DNA from: Quadrisphaera setariae
GTDB taxonomy: Bacteria; Actinomycetota; Actinomycetes; Actinomycetales; Quadrisphaeraceae
Assembly: GCF_008041935.1 (NCBI RefSeq)
Contig: NZ_VKAC01000019.1
Location: 1-64,000, forward strand
Reading direction: 5' to 3'
DNA: 64,000 nt
In this document: piece by piece, positions 33,685 to 43,056 of the stretch
How positions within the stretch are numbered: position 1 is the stretch's first letter
How the letters are laid out: each line of letters begins with the position of its first letter
Program-made: the position numbers and the translations under genes
Notes under the pieces: generated by a model
Seen by the model: only the letters and a program-made list of their open reading frames with translations
Databases searched by the model: none
What the model was told of the DNA's origin: nothing

Positions 33685-34410
33685 TCAGACCGCGCTGGGG
33701 CGCCCGTCGCGGGCGAGCAGCAGGCGGTCCTCGGTGGCCCGCACGGCGGCGATGAGCGCCGGACCGCGCTGCGCCTGGCAGCGGACCTGCGCGCTGTCCG
33801 GCCCGTGGCGCTCCAGCACCTCCGCGATGCGCTGGTGCACCGTGACCCGCCGACCGTCAGGGGCCGTGGTCTGGTCCGCCCACGTCAGCGCGTCGGCCAC
33901 CGGGCCCGACCAGTACCCGGGCCTGCGGAAGGGCTCCAGGAGGTGGCCCACCTGGCGCACGCCCGCCACGAAGCGGGCCCCCGAGTGGTGCGCCACCAGC
34001 CCGACCAGCGCCGGCGGCCACAGGCTGCGCTGCAGGTGCACCGCGCCGTCCACGGGGTGGAAGCCGGTCTGGGCGATCGCCGGCGCGTAGCCGACGTCGT
34101 GGAGCCAGGCGGCGGCGAGCAGGAGGTTCACCTGCTCCGGCGCCACGGCGCCGGAGCCCTCGGCGGCGCGCTCGGCCACCGCCAGCGTGTGGCGCCAGCG
34201 GCGGCCGCCGTCGTCCACCGTGGACAGCAGCTGCTGGGCCAGCTCGCGGGCCTGGTCGACCAGGTCGTCGTCGAGGGCCACGGTGTGCGCCTCCGACGGT
34301 GCGCCGTGCGCGCTCGGTCCGGTCCGCCCTCCCCGGGGGTGGGGTGCGAGCAGCGGCACCGGGCGCAGGGGCGACCACGCGGTGAACGCAGAGCGTCGTC
34401 CGGACGACAT
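33685..34410 (-). CDS. HD-domain metal-dependent phosphohydrolase
   Basis: The 241-residue protein contains an HD domain: the first histidine in RWRHTLAVAERAAE, the HD pair in AAAWLHDVGYAPAI, a further histidine pair in VAHHSGARF and the final Asp in ALTWADQTT. HD proteins hydrolyse nucleotides or phosphoesters with bound metal. The substrate is unknown. TACGTT lies 7 nt before ATG 34410, so the message is probably leaderless. Confidence 0.82.
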   Translation of the reverse strand: MSSGRRSAFTAWSPLRPVPLLAPHPRGGRTGPSAHGAPSEAHTVALDDDLVDQARELAQQLLSTVDDGGRRWRHTLAVAERAAEGSGAVAPEQVNLLLAAAWLHDVGYAPAIAQTGFHPVDGAVHLQRSLWPPALVGLVAHHSGARFVAGVRQVGHLLEPFRRPGYWSGPVADALTWADQTTAPDGRRVTVHQRIAEVLERHGPDSAQVRCQAQRGPALIAAVRATEDRLLLARDGRPSAV

Positions 34411-34554
34411 GGTCGACAACGTAGTGGCTGCCGCCGGGGCTCGCGGTGCCCGACCCGGACGCGGTGCTGGCCCTCCGACGGGTGGTGACGACGACGCGTG
34501 CCCGGCCGGCGGAGCAGCCCCTCCGGCGGACCGCTGACCGGCTGACCCGCCGCG

Positions 34555-36051
34555 TCAGCTCCTCGGTGCGTGCGCCTGCAGGAAGTCGTAGACGTCCGGG
34601 GTGTCCACGCCGCCGAAGGAGCCCACCGGGGTGGACGCCAGCAGGCTGGCGGGGGTGCGCGGGCTCGCCCACGCCCTGCCCTCCCAGCGCGCGGCCACCT
34701 CCGGCGCCGCCTGGCGGCAGCAGCCGGGGTCCGGGCAGCGGGAGGTGGCGCGCTCCGCGGTCGCCCGCCCCCGGAACCACTTCACGTGCGCGTAGGGCAC
34801 GCCGAGCGCCACCGAGTGGTCGAGGGCGTCCCCGGAGCTGCTGGGCTGGGTGCGGGCGGTGCACCAGAAGGTGCCCGCCGCGGTGTCGGTGTACTGGTGG
34901 TACGGGCTGAGCTGGTCGGCGATGTCGAAGACGGTGCGCACCGTCCAGTGCCGGCACACCGGCTGGCCCTCCACCGCTCCGAGGGCGTCGGTGGGGAAGC
35001 GGACGCCGTCGTTCTCGTACGCCTTGAGGATGCGACCGGCGCGGTCGACCTTCATGAAGTGCACCGGCAGGTCCAGGTGCACCGTCGCCAGGTTGCTCAG
35101 GCGGTGCGCGGCGGTCTCGTAGGGGACGGCGAAGGCGTCGCGCAGGTCCTCCACCGACAGCTCCCGCTCGGCCTTGGCCCGCCGCAGGAACTCCACCGCC
35201 GAGGTCTGGGGCATGAGCAGCGCCGCCGACAGGTAGTTCGACTCCACCCGCTGGCGCAGCAGCTGGGCGTAGGAGCGCGGCTCCTCGTGGCCCAGCACGA
35301 TGCTCGCGAGCGCCTGCAGGAGCGTGGTGCGCGGGTCGCCGGAGCCGCCCACCCGCGCTGACGGCAGGTAGATGCGGCCGTGCTCGAGGTCGGTGACGCT
35401 GCGGGTGGTCGGTGGCAGGTCGCTGACGTAGTGCAGGGAGAGGCCCAGGTGCGCCGCGAGCGCCGCGCACCGCCCCTGGGACAGCGGCCCGCCGGTGTGC
35501 CCGACGGCGGCGAGCAGCTCCGCGGCGCGCCGCTCGAGGTCGGGCTCGTGGTTGTCGCGGGCGCGCCACTGCGCGCGCAGCTCGGCGTTGGCGCGACGGG
35601 CCTCCTCGGGGGTGGCCGAGCGCTCGGCGTGCAGGCGCAGCACCTCCTCCTGCAGCCCCACCACCAGCTCCAGGACGTCAGTGGGCAGCCCCCTGCCCAC
35701 GCGCACCTCCGGCAGCCCGAGCCCGGCGAACACCGCACCCCGCTGGTGGCGCTCCAGGGTGATCTCGAGGGCGTCCCGGTGGGTCGGCGGCGCCTCCTGC
35801 AGGAGCTCCGACAGCGGACAGCCCAGCGCCGCGGCCACCGCCTGCAGCAGCGACAGCTTGGGCTCGCGCTTGCCGTTCTCCAGCACCGACACCTGGCTCG
35901 GGGCGCGCCCGACAGCCGTCGCCAGCTCCTCCAGGGTCATGCCCCGCGCGGTGCGCAGGTGCCGCACGCGCCGGCCCACGGTGAGGGCGTCCAGCCCGGC
36001 CGCGGGGGCGGTGGGACGGGCGGCGGGACGGGCTGTGGCGTCGGTGCTCAC
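34555..36051 (-). CDS. ramB: RamB-type regulator of acetate/glyoxylate genes
   Basis: The 498-residue protein has an N-terminal XRE helix-turn-helix (MTLEELATAVGRAPSQVSVLE), an ImmA/IrrE-like middle region (RTTLLQALASIVLGHEEPRS) and a C-terminal short-chain-fatty-acid regulator domain with the cysteine cluster RCPDPGCCR. This is the architecture of RamB from Corynebacterium, a regulator of aceA, aceB and pta-ack (established knowledge). Here the gene is divergent from aceA-aceB, which strongly supports the assignment. GTG 36051 is the likely start. Confidence 0.85.
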   Translation of the reverse strand: MSTDATARPAARPTAPAAGLDALTVGRRVRHLRTARGMTLEELATAVGRAPSQVSVLENGKREPKLSLLQAVAAALGCPLSELLQEAPPTHRDALEITLERHQRGAVFAGLGLPEVRVGRGLPTDVLELVVGLQEEVLRLHAERSATPEEARRANAELRAQWRARDNHEPDLERRAAELLAAVGHTGGPLSQGRCAALAAHLGLSLHYVSDLPPTTRSVTDLEHGRIYLPSARVGGSGDPRTTLLQALASIVLGHEEPRSYAQLLRQRVESNYLSAALLMPQTSAVEFLRRAKAERELSVEDLRDAFAVPYETAAHRLSNLATVHLDLPVHFMKVDRAGRILKAYENDGVRFPTDALGAVEGQPVCRHWTVRTVFDIADQLSPYHQYTDTAAGTFWCTARTQPSSSGDALDHSVALGVPYAHVKWFRGRATAERATSRCPDPGCCRQAAPEVAARWEGRAWASPRTPASLLASTPVGSFGGVDTPDVYDFLQAHAPRS

Positions 36052-36087
36052 GGTCCGAGGGTGGCACACCGGCCGCTCTTCGCGGAA

Positions 36088-36111
36088 GCAGAAGAAGTTC
36101 GAGACTTCTGC
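36088..36111. promoter_or_regulatory. palindrome in the ramB-aceA gap, candidate RamB site
   Basis: GCAGAAG (36088-36094) and CTTCTGC (36105-36111) flank a nested palindrome AGAAGT-TCGAG-ACTTCT (36093-36109). The site is 37 bp from the ramB start and about 170 bp from aceA. It does not match the AAAGTTTGCAAA-type sites of Corynebacterium, so assignment to RamB rests on position. Confidence 0.5.
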
Positions 36112-36281
36112 CCGCAGGAGCCTGGCGACGACGAGAAGCAGCCCAGCAGAGTGCTCTCACGACGACGAACCGTCGTCCTGCTGGCGGGTGACCAACCTCC
36201 CACCAACCTCTCGCCCGGCGCTGCGCAGACCCGTGGAGCGCCGGGTGGGTCCCCCTCGCCGCCACCGCACAGGAGACCACC

Positions 36282-37664
36282 ATGACCACGCTCGCCGACC
36301 GTCCGACGGCCCAGCCCCACCAGACCGCCCAGGCCCGCCCCACCGACACGGCCCGCGCACCGCTGCCGGGCGACCAGACCGAGACCGCCGAGCAGATCGC
36401 CGCCCGCTGGGCCGGCGACCCCCGCTGGGCCGGGGTCACCCGCACCCACACCGCCGCCGACGTCGTGGCGCTGCGCAGCTCCGTCGCGGTCGAGCACACC
36501 CTCGCCCGCCGCGGCGCCGAGCGCCTCTGGCGCCAGCTGCACACCCGCGAGTGGGTGCCCGCGCTCGGCGCGCTGACCGGCAACCAGGCCGTCCAGCAGG
36601 TCCGCGCCGGCCTGGAGGCCATCTACCTGTCCGGCTGGCAGGTGGCCGCGGACGCCAACACCTCCGGGCACACCTACCCCGACCAGTCGCTGTACCCGGT
36701 CGACTCCGTGCCCACCGTGGTCCGCCGCATCAACAACGCCCTCCTGCGCGCCGACCAGGTCGACAGGCTGGAGAACGGCGGCACCGCCACCCGCGACTGG
36801 CTCGCGCCGGTCGTCGCCGACGCCGAGGCCGGCTTCGGCGGACCGCTCAACGCCTACGAGCTCATGACCGCGATGATCGAGGCGGGCGCCGCCGGCGTGC
36901 ACTGGGAGGACCAGCTGTCCTCCGCCAAGAAGTGCGGCCACCTGGGCGGCAAGGTGCTCGTCCCCACCTCCCAGCACCTGCGCACCCTGGCCGCGGCGCG
37001 CCTGGCCGCCGACGTCGCAGGCACCGACACGGTCATCATCGCCCGCACCGACTCCCTCGCCGCCGACCTCATCACCAGCGACGTCGACGAGCGCGACAGG
37101 CCCTTCCTCACCGGTGAGCGCACCGCGGAGGGCTTCTTCCGCACCCGCCCCGGCGAGGAGACCACCATCGTGCGCGGGCTGGCCTACGCCGAGGTCGCCG
37201 ACCTGCTCTGGGTCGAGACCGGCGTGCCCGACCTGGCGCAGGCGCGCAGGTTCGCCGAGGCGGTCCACGCGAGGTTCCCCGGCAAGCTGCTCGCCTACAA
37301 CTGCTCGCCGTCGTTCAACTGGAAGCGCCACCTCGACGACGCCACCATCGCGCGCTTCCAGCGCGAGCTGGCGAGCATGGGCTACGCCTTCCAGTTCATC
37401 ACCCTGGCCGGCTTCCACGCCCTCAACCACTCCATGTACCAGCTGGCCCGCGGCTACCGCGAGCACGCCATGAGCGCGTACGTCGAGCTGCAGGAGGCCG
37501 AGTTCGCCGCCGAGGCCGACGGCTACACCGCCACCCGCCACCAGCGCGAGGTGGGCACGGGGTACTTCGACAGGGTCTCCACCGCCGTCGACCCGGCCAG
37601 CACCACCCTGGCCCTGCACGGCTCCACCGAGTCCGAGCAGTTCGAGGGGGGTGCTCCCCGATGA
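36282..37664 (+). CDS. aceA: isocitrate lyase
   Basis: This 460-residue enzyme cleaves isocitrate to glyoxylate and succinate in the glyoxylate bypass. The catalytic segment [14 protein letters not shown] lies near residue 215, with the active-site Cys. [10 protein letters not shown] and NCSPSFNW are further family motifs. ATG 36282 has AGGAGA upstream. It overlaps the malate synthase gene by 4 bp (ATGA), implying translational coupling. RamB is encoded divergently. Confidence 0.95.
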   Translation: MTTLADRPTAQPHQTAQARPTDTARAPLPGDQTETAEQIAARWAGDPRWAGVTRTHTAADVVALRSSVAVEHTLARRGAERLWRQLHTREWVPALGALTGNQAVQQVRAGLEAIYLSGWQVAADANTSGHTYPDQSLYPVDSVPTVVRRINNALLRADQVDRLENGGTATRDWLAPVVADAEAGFGGPLNAYELMTAMIEAGAAGVHWEDQLSSAKKCGHLGGKVLVPTSQHLRTLAAARLAADVAGTDTVIIARTDSLAADLITSDVDERDRPFLTGERTAEGFFRTRPGEETTIVRGLAYAEVADLLWVETGVPDLAQARRFAEAVHARFPGKLLAYNCSPSFNWKRHLDDATIARFQRELASMGYAFQFITLAGFHALNHSMYQLARGYREHAMSAYVELQEAEFAAEADGYTATRHQREVGTGYFDRVSTAVDPASTTLALHGSTESEQFEGGAPR

Positions 37665-39472
37665 GCGCGCAGACCACCCAGACCCGGGACTTCGGCGCCC
37701 GGACCGGTTTCGCGCCCCCGCGCCGCTGGGACTCCCCCCTCGTCGTCGTCCCGTCGACCCAGCAGAGCCCTCCTGGCGACGACGACCAGCGCGGCCAGCG
37801 ACGGGCGCTGCTGCCGCGCCACGGCGTCCAGGTGGTGGGGAGCATGCCCGAGCGGGCCGAGGAGGTGCTCACCGACGAGGCCCTGGCGCTGCTCGGTGAG
37901 CTGCACCGCCGGTTCGCGGGACGCCGCCACGAGCTGCTCAAGGCCCGGGCGGAGCGGCAGAGGCGCATCGACGGGGGGTTCACGCCGGGGTTCCTGCCCC
38001 AGACCGAGCAGGTGCGGCGCGACCCGTCCTGGCGGGTGGCCGGCCCCGGGCCCGGCCTGGAGGACCGCAGGGTGGAGATCACCGGTCCGTGCGAGCCGAA
38101 GATGGCCGTCAACGCCCTCAACTCCGGCGCCCGGGTGTGGCTGGCCGACCTCGAGGACGCCTCCTCCCCCACGTGGGAGAACGTCGTCACCTCCCAGCTG
38201 GTGCTGCGCGACGCCGCGCGCGGCCAGCTGCGGCACACCGCGGCCGACGGACGCACCTACCAGGTGCTCCCCGTGGGCGAGGGGGACGGCCACCGCCCTG
38301 TCGACACGACGATCGTCATGAGGCCTCGCGGGTGGCACCTCACCGAGAAGCACCTGCGCGTCGCCGACCCGCGCGACCCGTCCGGGCAGGGCTGCCCGGC
38401 GTCGGCCTCGCTGGTCGACTGGGCGCTGTTCGCCACCGGGTGCGCGCGGGAGCTGGTCGCGGCCGGCAAGGGCCCCTACGCCTACCTGCCCAAGCTGCAG
38501 AGCCACCTGGAGGCGCGGCTGTGGGACGAGGTGTTCACCGTCACCGAGGAGCACCTGGGCCTGGCCCGCGGGACCGTGCGCGCCACGGTCCTCGTGGAGA
38601 CGGTGCACGCCGCCTTCGAGATGGAGGAGGTCCTCTACGAGCTGCGCGACCACTGCACCGGGCTCAACGCCGGTCGGTGGGACTACATCTTCTCGGCGAT
38701 CAAGACCTTCCGGGAGCGCGGCCCGCGCTGGGTCCTGCCCGACCGCGCCGACGTGACGATGGGGGTGCCGCCGATGGCCACGTACGCGCAGCTGCTGGTC
38801 GAGACCTGCCACCGGCGCGGGGCGCAGGCGATCGGCGGGATGAGCGCCTTCATCCCGCAGCGGTCGGACCCGGCCGCCACGGAGCGGGCGCTGGAGAAGG
38901 TCCGGGCGGACAAGGACCGCGAGGCGGCGATGGGCTTCGACGGCTCCTGGGTGGCGCACCCCGGTCTGGTCGCGGTGGCGCAGGGGTCGTTCGACGCCGT
39001 CCTCGGTGACGCCGTCGACCAGCGCGACAGGCCCGTGGTGGACCCGCTCCCCTCGGACGCCACCACGGCGGCGCGGCTGCTCAACCTGGCCTCGGTGCCG
39101 GGGCGGGTCACCTCCGACGGGCTGCGCACCAACGTGTCGGCCGCGGTCCGGTACGTCGCGGCGTGGCTCGGCGGGACCGGCGCCGTGGCCATCGACGGGC
39201 TCATGGAGGACGCCGCCACGGCGGAGATCTCCCGGGCCCAGGTGTGGCAGTGGATCCGCTGGCGGGCCACCACCGCCGACGACGGCCGACCCGTCACCCG
39301 CGAGCGCGTGGAGGCGGTGCTGGACGACGTCGTGGAGTGGCTGCCGCGGCACGACGGCGACCACGTCGACGAGGCCGCGCAGGTCTTCCGCGAGGTGGCC
39401 CTCGGTGAGGGCTTCCCGCCGTTCCTCACCACGGTCGCCTACGTCGAGCACCTCGTGGAGCGGCGGGGCTGA
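37661..39472 (+). CDS. aceB: malate synthase A
   Basis: The 603-residue enzyme condenses glyoxylate and acetyl-CoA to malate. Clear motifs are [51 protein letters not shown] and the C-terminal active-site region. About 65 residues precede the usual start of the family ([20 protein letters not shown]); they are rich in Asp/Gln and Pro and may be disordered. The start is fixed by the ATGA overlap with aceA, although a later start cannot be excluded. Confidence 0.94.
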   Translation: MSAQTTQTRDFGARTGFAPPRRWDSPLVVVPSTQQSPPGDDDQRGQRRALLPRHGVQVVGSMPERAEEVLTDEALALLGELHRRFAGRRHELLKARAERQRRIDGGFTPGFLPQTEQVRRDPSWRVAGPGPGLEDRRVEITGPCEPKMAVNALNSGARVWLADLEDASSPTWENVVTSQLVLRDAARGQLRHTAADGRTYQVLPVGEGDGHRPVDTTIVMRPRGWHLTEKHLRVADPRDPSGQGCPASASLVDWALFATGCARELVAAGKGPYAYLPKLQSHLEARLWDEVFTVTEEHLGLARGTVRATVLVETVHAAFEMEEVLYELRDHCTGLNAGRWDYIFSAIKTFRERGPRWVLPDRADVTMGVPPMATYAQLLVETCHRRGAQAIGGMSAFIPQRSDPAATERALEKVRADKDREAAMGFDGSWVAHPGLVAVAQGSFDAVLGDAVDQRDRPVVDPLPSDATTAARLLNLASVPGRVTSDGLRTNVSAAVRYVAAWLGGTGAVAIDGLMEDAATAEISRAQVWQWIRWRATTADDGRPVTRERVEAVLDDVVEWLPRHDGDHVDEAAQVFREVALGEGFPPFLTTVAYVEHLVERRG

Positions 39473-39481
39473 CGCGGTCGG

Positions 39482-39509
39482 GCGCCCGGGCGTCGAGGCG
39501 CCCGGGCGC
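39482..39509 (+). terminator. hairpin terminator after aceB
   Basis: GCGCCCGGGCG and CGCCCGGGCGC form an 11-bp perfect stem with a 6-nt loop 9 bp after the aceB stop. There is no T-run, as is usual in this genome. Confidence 0.62.
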
Positions 39510-39574
39510 TGACCAGCGCCGCAGCGCTGGCGGGAGTACGGTCGCGGCCACGACCGACACCTGGGGGGTGGGGC

Positions 39575-40105
39575 GTGGGACCTGCGACGGTGCGGGACTG
39601 GCTGACGGCCCGGGTGCGCTCGACGAAGGACTCGGGTCTCCGGACGGTGCTGCAGGAGCTCGTCGAGCAGCTGTCGCTGGCCAGCTCGGAGGCGGTGACC
39701 CTGCGCCGCCTGTCCGCGGACGGGCAGCGGTTGGCACCGGTGGCCTGGTACCACCCGGACCCCGAGGTGCGGCGGACCATCGGGGAGGTCATGCAGCGCA
39801 CCACCGCCGTCGCCGACAGCGGCCTGTGGGGACCGGTGCTGCGGGAGCTCCGCCCGGCCCGCTACCACGTGCCGCTCGGCGACCCACCGGTCGGCGCAGC
39901 ACCCGACCAGGCCTCCCACCTGCGCCGCTACCCGGTGCGGGCCCTGGTCGGAGCACCGGTGCTGGACCAGCGCGGCGCGCTGGTCGGCTGCGCGGCGATG
40001 CTCCGCTACGGCTACGACGCGCCGTTCACCGAGGAGGACGAGGCGCTGCTCACGCACTTCTCCGAGAGCACCGCCGACCTGCTCGCCCTGCTGGAGGTGG
40101 GCTGA
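39575..40105 (+). CDS. GAF-domain protein
   Basis: The 176-residue protein is a single GAF-like sensor domain (ALVGAPVLDQRGALVGCAAM, YDAPFTEEDEALLTHFSEST at the end) with no output domain. It may bind a small ligand or act with the nearby two-component system. GTG 39575 follows a G-rich run. It is the first gene after the aceB terminator and precedes the PPOX gene. Confidence 0.68.
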   Translation: MGPATVRDWLTARVRSTKDSGLRTVLQELVEQLSLASSEAVTLRRLSADGQRLAPVAWYHPDPEVRRTIGEVMQRTTAVADSGLWGPVLRELRPARYHVPLGDPPVGAAPDQASHLRRYPVRALVGAPVLDQRGALVGCAAMLRYGYDAPFTEEDEALLTHFSESTADLLALLEVG

Positions 40106-40189
40106 CCGCTCGCCCCCGAGACTGCGCTGACCTCGCCGCGCCAGAGCCGGCTCCCCGCTGCGCGGCTCCTGCCCGCCAGCGGGCAGAGC

Positions 40190-40203
40190 GGGACGATCGG
40201 CCC
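40190..40203 (+). promoter_or_regulatory. DevR-box-like site before the PPOX gene
   Basis: GGGAC-GATC-GGCCC has the 5-4-5 layout of the mycobacterial DosR box (GGGAC-TWWA-GTCCC), with one change in the second half-site. It lies 35 bp upstream of the PPOX start, near the DevR/DevS-like genes. Confidence 0.55.
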
Positions 40204-40238
40204 TGGCGCGGGCGCACCGCGCGCGGTGAGGTGGGCAG

Positions 40239-40706
40239 GTGCAGCACCCCGCACCACCTCCACCCGCAGCACCGCCCCCACCACCGGGGCGCTCCCTCGT
40301 GGCCCTCGACGAGGCGGAGTGCTGGGTGCTCCTGCGGTCCCAGCGCCTCGGGCGGCTCGTCTACACCGAGGCAGCACTGCCCGCGGTCATCCCCGTCGGG
40401 TACGCGGTGGTGGGCACCGACCTCGTCATGGCGCTGGCCTCCGGCGGGCAGGTCGCAGCGGCCGCGCGGGGGTGCGTGGTCGCCTTCGAGGTGGACCAGG
40501 CCGACCCGGTGGAGAGGACGGGGTGGTCGGTGACCGCCGTCGGTCCCGCGCAGCTGGTGGGCGACCCCCACCTGGCCGCGCGGCTGAGGGGTGAGGGCCT
40601 CGTGCCGTGGGTCCCTTCCGCGACCGCCACGTACCTGGCCGTCGCGGTCCGCGTCCTGACGGGGCGCAGGCTCGTCGACGCCGCTCCCCCGAGGACTCCC
40701 GGCTGA
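40239..40706 (+). CDS. pyridoxamine-5'-phosphate-oxidase-family flavoprotein
   Basis: The 155-residue protein starts with a proline-rich tail and then the PPOX split-barrel (LDEAECWVLLRSQRLGRLVYTE, AVIPVGYAVVGTDLVMALA). Such small PPOX proteins bind FMN or F420, and several belong to the DosR regulon in mycobacteria (for example Rv0080). A matching box lies upstream. GTG 40239 follows GAGGTGGG. It converges on the devR gene. Confidence 0.8.
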   Translation: MQHPAPPPPAAPPPPPGRSLVALDEAECWVLLRSQRLGRLVYTEAALPAVIPVGYAVVGTDLVMALASGGQVAAAARGCVVAFEVDQADPVERTGWSVTAVGPAQLVGDPHLAARLRGEGLVPWVPSATATYLAVAVRVLTGRRLVDAAPPRTPG

Positions 40707-40713
40707 GCCCGGC

Positions 40714-41385
40714 TCAGCAGGCGGAGCGCTCGGGAGCGCGCAGCTCGGCGGCCATGACGGCCACCTGCGTGCGGCGCTCGACCCCGAGCTTGGCCAGCAG
40801 GTGCGAGACGTAGTTCTTCACCGTCTTCTCGGCGAGGTACAGCCGCTCGCCGATCTGGCGGTTCGTCAGCCCCTGCCCGATGAGCGCGAAGACCTCCCGC
40901 TCGCGCTCGCTCAGCTCCGTGAGCGGGCCGGTCGGCCCGGTGTGGCGGACGCGGTCCGCCACCAGCGCGCGGGCCCGCGGGTCGAGCGTCGACCCGCCGG
41001 CCGCCACGGTGCGCACCGCGGCGACCAGGTCCGCCCCCAGCACCTCCTTGAGGAGGTAGCCGGACGCTCCCGCCACCACCGCGTCGAGCAGGGCCTCGTC
41101 GTCGCCGTAGCTGGTGAGCAGGAGCACCCGCAGTGCCGGCAGCCGCGCCCGCAGGTCCCGGCACAGGGTGACGCCGTCGCCGTCGGGCAGCCGCAGGTCC
41201 ACCACCGCCACGTCAGGTCTCAGGGCGGGCACCCGCGCCAGGGCTCCGGCCGCTGAGCCCGCTCCGCCCACGACCGCGATGCCGGGCGCGCTCGCCAGCA
41301 CGTCGGCCACTCCCCGGCGGACGACCTCGTGGTCGTCCACCACCACCACGCGCACGAGCGCGCCGACAGCGACCGTGTCCCCCAC
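40714..41385 (-). CDS. devR: DevR/DosR-like response regulator (NarL/LuxR)
   Basis: The 223-residue protein has a receiver domain (VVVVDDHEVVRRGVADVL; phosphoacceptor Asp in VVDLRLPDG; Thr in LLLTSY; Lys in YLLKEV) and a LuxR helix-turn-helix (LTNRQIGERLYLAEKTVKNY). The stretch EKTVKNYVSHLLAKLGVERR is nearly the same as in mycobacterial DevR. TAGCGT lies 8 nt before GTG 41385, so it is probably leaderless. It is divergent from the DevS-like kinase. Confidence 0.85.
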   Translation of the reverse strand: MGDTVAVGALVRVVVVDDHEVVRRGVADVLASAPGIAVVGGAGSAAGALARVPALRPDVAVVDLRLPDGDGVTLCRDLRARLPALRVLLLTSYGDDEALLDAVVAGASGYLLKEVLGADLVAAVRTVAAGGSTLDPRARALVADRVRHTGPTGPLTELSEREREVFALIGQGLTNRQIGERLYLAEKTVKNYVSHLLAKLGVERRTQVAVMAAELRAPERSAC

Positions 41386-41421
41386 GGGACGCGACGCTAG
41401 GGCCTCGCGCCCGTCACGACC

Positions 41422-41437
41422 AGGGGCGGAAGTCCTC
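41422..41437 (-). promoter_or_regulatory. DevR-box-like site between devR and the sensor kinase
   Basis: On the minus strand AGGAC-TTCC-GCCCC follows the 5-4-5 DevR layout with one mismatch in each half-site. It lies between the divergent devR and kinase genes, suggesting autoregulation. Confidence 0.45.
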
Positions 41438-41464
41438 GACTGCCGATCAGCGGACCGCGGTGGG

Positions 41465-42625
41465 ATGGTGGCCGACGTGGAAGCTCGGCTCCGCAGGATG
41501 CTCGACGCCGTGGTCCGCATCAGCGACCTCGAGCTGGACGCCGTGCTCCACGGTCTGCTGGAGGCGGCGACGGACCTCGTCGGCGCGCGCTACGCCGCGC
41601 TGGGCGTCATCTCCCCCGACGGGCGCGGCCTGTCGCGGTTCGTCCACACCGGCATGGACCCCGCGGCGGTCGCCGCCGTCGGGCACCTCCCGGAGGGCCG
41701 CGGGGTGCTCGGGCGGCTCATCGCCGAACCGCGCCCGCTGCGCATCGAGGACCTCACCCGCGACGCCTCCGCCGTCGGCCTGCCCCCGGGCCACCCGGCC
41801 ATGCGCAGCTTCCTCGGGGTCCCGGTGGTGGTCCGCGGCGAGGTCTTCGGCAACCTCTACCTCACCGAGAAGCGGGCCGACCGCGACGGCGGGCTCTTCA
41901 CCGCCGACGACGAGGAGGTGGCGCTGGCCCTCGCGGCGATCGCGGGGACCGCGGTGGCCAACGCCGACCTGCACACCGACGCCCAGCGGCTGGCGGTCCT
42001 GGAGGACCGCGACCGCATCGCCCACGACCTCCACGACCACGTGGTGCAGCGCCTCTTCGCGGCCGGCCTGTCCCTGCGAGCGGCCACCTCCCGCCTCGAC
42101 CAGGCACGGGACGCCGCGCTCACCGCGAGCCTGTCGGGGGTCGTCACGCAGCTCGACGAGGTGGTGCGCGACATCCGCACCACGATCTTCAGCCTCCACG
42201 CCGCCGCCGGGACCAGCGGCGGGCTCCGCCGCCGGCTGCTCGACCTCGCCGAGGAGGTGGCCGCGGCGACCTCGATGACGCTGCGCACCAGCGGGGCCGT
42301 GGACGTCCTGGTCGACGGCACCCTGGCCACGGACGTGCTCGCCGTGGTGCGCGAGGCCGCGAGCAACGCCGTCCGGCACGGCCGGGCCCCCCACGTCGTG
42401 GTCACCGTGGACGCGACGGCCGAGGACCCCGTGGGCGGAGGCGACGCCGTGGTGGTCCAGGTCGACGACGACGGCGACGGCCTGGACCTGCGCGCGGCCC
42501 GCAGCGGGCTCGTCGGTCTGCAGGAGAGGGCGGTGCGCCGCGGCGGCGCCCTCGAGGTGCGCCAGCGCACCGGCGGCGGCACGCGCCTGCTGTGGTGGGC
42601 CCCCCTCGACGCGCCCGCCGTCTGA
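41465..42625 (+). CDS. DevS/DosT-like sensor kinase with a single GAF domain
   Basis: The 386-residue kinase has one GAF domain (residues about 18-168) followed by HisKA_3 (RIAHDLHDHVVQRLF, phospho-His 190) and an HATPase domain (VREAASNAVRHGRAPHV, DDGDGLDL). The GAF segment FLGVPVVVRGEVFGNLYL is close to DosS GAF-A. His110 (GHPAMR) and Tyr132 (NLY) are 22 residues apart, like the heme ligand His149 and distal Tyr171 of DosS. DosS normally has two GAF domains. Heme-based O2/NO/CO sensing is inferred. The ATG is at 41465; GTG 41468 is an alternative. Confidence 0.85.
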   Translation: MVADVEARLRRMLDAVVRISDLELDAVLHGLLEAATDLVGARYAALGVISPDGRGLSRFVHTGMDPAAVAAVGHLPEGRGVLGRLIAEPRPLRIEDLTRDASAVGLPPGHPAMRSFLGVPVVVRGEVFGNLYLTEKRADRDGGLFTADDEEVALALAAIAGTAVANADLHTDAQRLAVLEDRDRIAHDLHDHVVQRLFAAGLSLRAATSRLDQARDAALTASLSGVVTQLDEVVRDIRTTIFSLHAAAGTSGGLRRRLLDLAEEVAAATSMTLRTSGAVDVLVDGTLATDVLAVVREAASNAVRHGRAPHVVVTVDATAEDPVGGGDAVVVQVDDDGDGLDLRAARSGLVGLQERAVRRGGALEVRQRTGGGTRLLWWAPLDAPAV

Positions 42626-43056
42626 GGCCGCACCCCAGCAGCCCCGGCTCCAGACCCCACCACCGCGCGCCCGATACGCCCGTTCCGTCCCGACCACAAG
42701 GGCTGACGGCCTCTGTGCCCATGACTGCGGGCGCTCCTAGCGTCAGCGCTCGCCAGCGCTGGTGACCACGGCGCTTCCGGCTCCCGGGGGGGACACAGGC
42801 GTGGGGACGACCAGAAGCCATCACGGGCCACCACCTCGCGCCACGTCGTCGTGACGCCTGCGGGCGCTCGACCGCACCCGCACCCTTCCTGACACCACCA
42901 GGACCCCTCTCGGCCGCTCCGGAGCGCTCGCCACGAGCCCCGGGCCGGCCACCGCGACGCGCCCGGCGCTCCGGCGCGCCGCGCCGCTGAGGGGGGCCGA
43001 GCACCACCCGACCCGACCCGCCGCACCTCCGCGGCGCAGGACCACAGGAGCTCGCC
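42626..43056 (+). promoter_or_regulatory. long leader and promoter region of the polysaccharide operon
   Basis: This 430-bp gap has no convincing gene. A TAGCGT -10 element lies at 42738-42743. A DevR-box-like site (AGGGC-TGAC-GGCCT, 42699-42712) is centred about 45 bp upstream of the expected start point. That leaves a leader of about 300 nt containing a short hairpin (AGCGCT at 42745-42750 and 42755-42760) and GC-rich structure. No known riboswitch was recognised. AGGAGCTC precedes the first gene. Confidence 0.45.
42699..42712 (+). promoter_or_regulatory. weak DevR-box-like site at the polysaccharide promoter
   Basis: AGGGC-TGAC-GGCCT keeps the 5-4-5 layout but has two mismatches in each half-site against GGGAC/GTCCC. 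Its position, just upstream of the -35 region, is where DevR activates transcription. Confidence 0.35.

Noticed and set aside
42720-43056. Possible riboswitch (c-di-GMP or c-di-AMP) in the long leader of the polysaccharide operon
   Set aside because: I could not match the conserved cores of GEMM or ydaO elements. A covariance-model search would be needed before any claim.
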